Origin: Methylococcus capsulatus
Lineage (GTDB): Bacteria; Pseudomonadota; Gammaproteobacteria; Methylococcales; Methylococcaceae
Assembly: GCF_036864975.1 (NCBI RefSeq)
Contig: NZ_CP104311.1
Location: 3,041,513 to 3,105,512, forward strand
DNA length: 64,000 nucleotides
Reading direction: 5' to 3'
Below are positions 63,159 through 64,000 of the stretch, piece by piece. Within the stretch, counting starts at the first letter, position 1; every line of letters begins with the position of its first letter. Under the pieces are notes generated by a model, which searched no databases, was not told where the DNA came from, and was given only the letters and a program-made list of their open reading frames with translations. Both the position numbers and the translations under genes were made by a program.

Positions 63159-64000
63159 TTATATCTCCCGCAAACTCTCCCCCGGTTCGATCCGCAGCAC
63201 GGCCGCCACGGCGATCAGCGCCGCCAGAACGGCGAGCATTTCCGTCAGCAAGGCGGCCGTCATTCCGTCATTCAGCAACAGGCGGCAGACGAATTCATCC
63301 CTGCCCAGATCCGTCCGGAAGGTCCGGTTGATCGTCTCCGCTGCGGCGAAATACGCAGCGAACGCCAGCGCGATTCCAACGGCGGCGACGCCTGCAGCCT
63401 GGATGGCGGGGAAGCCGGCAAGCACGGCATTGCGGATGCCGACCAGGCGCAGCAGCGCCAGGTCGCGCCGCTTGCGCTCGACGCTGGCCCAGAGGCTGGC
63501 GCCCAGCGACAGTACGCAGCCGGCCACTCCGACACCTGCGATCAAGCGGAAAAGGAAGCTCAGGGCATGGTCGATGTTCCGGACCAGCTCGATGTCCTTG
63601 CTGCGGGTGGAGACATCATAGCCTTGCCCGCGCAGCGATTCGGCCAACCCCGGCACGGTTTCCAGGTTGCGGGCATAGAGCCGCAGCCGGGCGTAGCGGG
63701 GTGCGCCGAGGGTGTGAGATGTGCCGTCGGCAACCCCCAGCTCCGGCACGGCGTAACCGTCCCGGTAACGTTCGAGGGCTTCCAAGAGGGGTAAAGACAC
63801 GAACGCACCCCAGCCGGAATATCGGACTTCGGCCAGCACGGCGCTCACGCGCAGCGGCAGCCTCAGCACCTGTCGTTGCTGGCGGAAATTGCGGTAGAGG
63901 ATGCCTTCCACCCGGGTGCCGGCTGAGACACTGAGTCGGGCGGCCGCCTCGTGGGACAGGGCCAGCTCGCCCACCCCTTGCGGAACCGCGTCCGCGGCGC
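63159..64000 (-). CDS. FtsX-like ABC transporter permease, N-terminal part outside window
   Basis: The frame is open to the window edge (AADAVPQGVGELALSHEAAARL... before the first annotated start), so only the C-terminal 280 residues are seen. They contain a periplasmic domain and three membrane helices (about LSFLFRLIAGVGVAGCVLSLGASLWASVERKRRDLALLRLVG, LAGFPAIQAAGVAAVGIALAFAAYFA, LLTEMLAVLAALIAVAAVLRIEPGESLREI), the FtsX/MacB core. The partner ATPase must lie outside. Function unknown. Confidence 0.85.
   Translation of the reverse strand, partial: AADAVPQGVGELALSHEAAARLSVSAGTRVEGILYRNFRQQRQVLRLPLRVSAVLAEVRYSGWGAFVSLPLLEALERYRDGYAVPELGVADGTSHTLGAPRYARLRLYARNLETVPGLAESLRGQGYDVSTRSKDIELVRNIDHALSFLFRLIAGVGVAGCVLSLGASLWASVERKRRDLALLRLVGIRNAVLAGFPAIQAAGVAAVGIALAFAAYFAAAETINRTFRTDLGRDEFVCRLLLNDGMTAALLTEMLAVLAALIAVAAVLRIEPGESLREI

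Overview
The window is GC-rich, gene-dense proteobacterial chromosome. Gammaproteobacterial affinity is suggested by the QseB/QseC-like two-component pair, TrhP (YegQ), HslR, XseA and the CecR-type regulator. A nitrogen-fixation accessory operon (CysE, ClpX and DraT behind a sigma-54 promoter with a NifA-type upstream site) points to a diazotroph. A Methylococcus-like methanotroph fits the whole picture, but no methane-oxidation gene lies in the window, so that placement is inference. I saw no tRNA, rRNA or CRISPR array.

Layout. 1-3960: tail of an FAD/Fe-S oxidoreductase, an AT-richer GtrII-like membrane glycosyltransferase gene (probably acquired), a serine hydrolase and a DUF2459 lipoprotein. 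4000-9540 (minus): an ion-homeostasis block of P-type ATPase, NhaD antiporter and CPA2 antiporter. 9690-11600: an intact opgC beside an opgG reduced to its two ends. 11750-19460: a two-component system and a CzcCBA-type heavy-metal efflux operon that share a 20-bp repeat operator. 19540-20806: a di-heme peroxidase, followed by an AT-rich gene-free stretch. 21200-25940: a decayed antiporter, then MarR, SulP transporter and universal stress protein, bracketed by two copies of the tail of a MocR regulator gene. 25944-28895: that MocR regulator, divergent from a cupin and a haloalkane dehalogenase. 28900-33778 (minus): a CecR-type regulator with an ABC/HlyD exporter and a lipoprotein hydrolase. 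33852-35833: a second two-component system.

35958-45759 is mostly housekeeping on the plus strand: trhP, rraA-like, PduO-type adenosyltransferase, ispH, a rhodanese, hslR, xseA, an OmpA lipoprotein, a SnoaL/GNAT/nitrilase trio and a DMT permease. 45904-49461 carries minus-strand envelope genes. 49542-52688 is the nif accessory operon (55-aa ORF, cysE, clpX, draT). Divergent from it are dgcN and dgcA homologues (D-glutamate catabolism type). Next comes a DUF2721 gene split by an IS110 element. After that, malic enzyme, acetolactate synthase and acetolactate decarboxylase form a malate-to-acetoin cassette with a dicarboxylate symporter. The window ends in a YSC84 lipoprotein and a partial ABC permease.

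The strongest observations are three. First, the IS110 insertion can be resolved to a CT core; removing the element restores the host ORF, and its non-coding left end holds segments that pair with its own ends and its target, as expected of a bridge RNA. Second, the cysE-clpX-draT operon has a near-consensus sigma-54 promoter and an exact TGT-N10-ACA NifA site. Third, the metal-efflux regulator has a matching operator at its own promoter and at its target operon.
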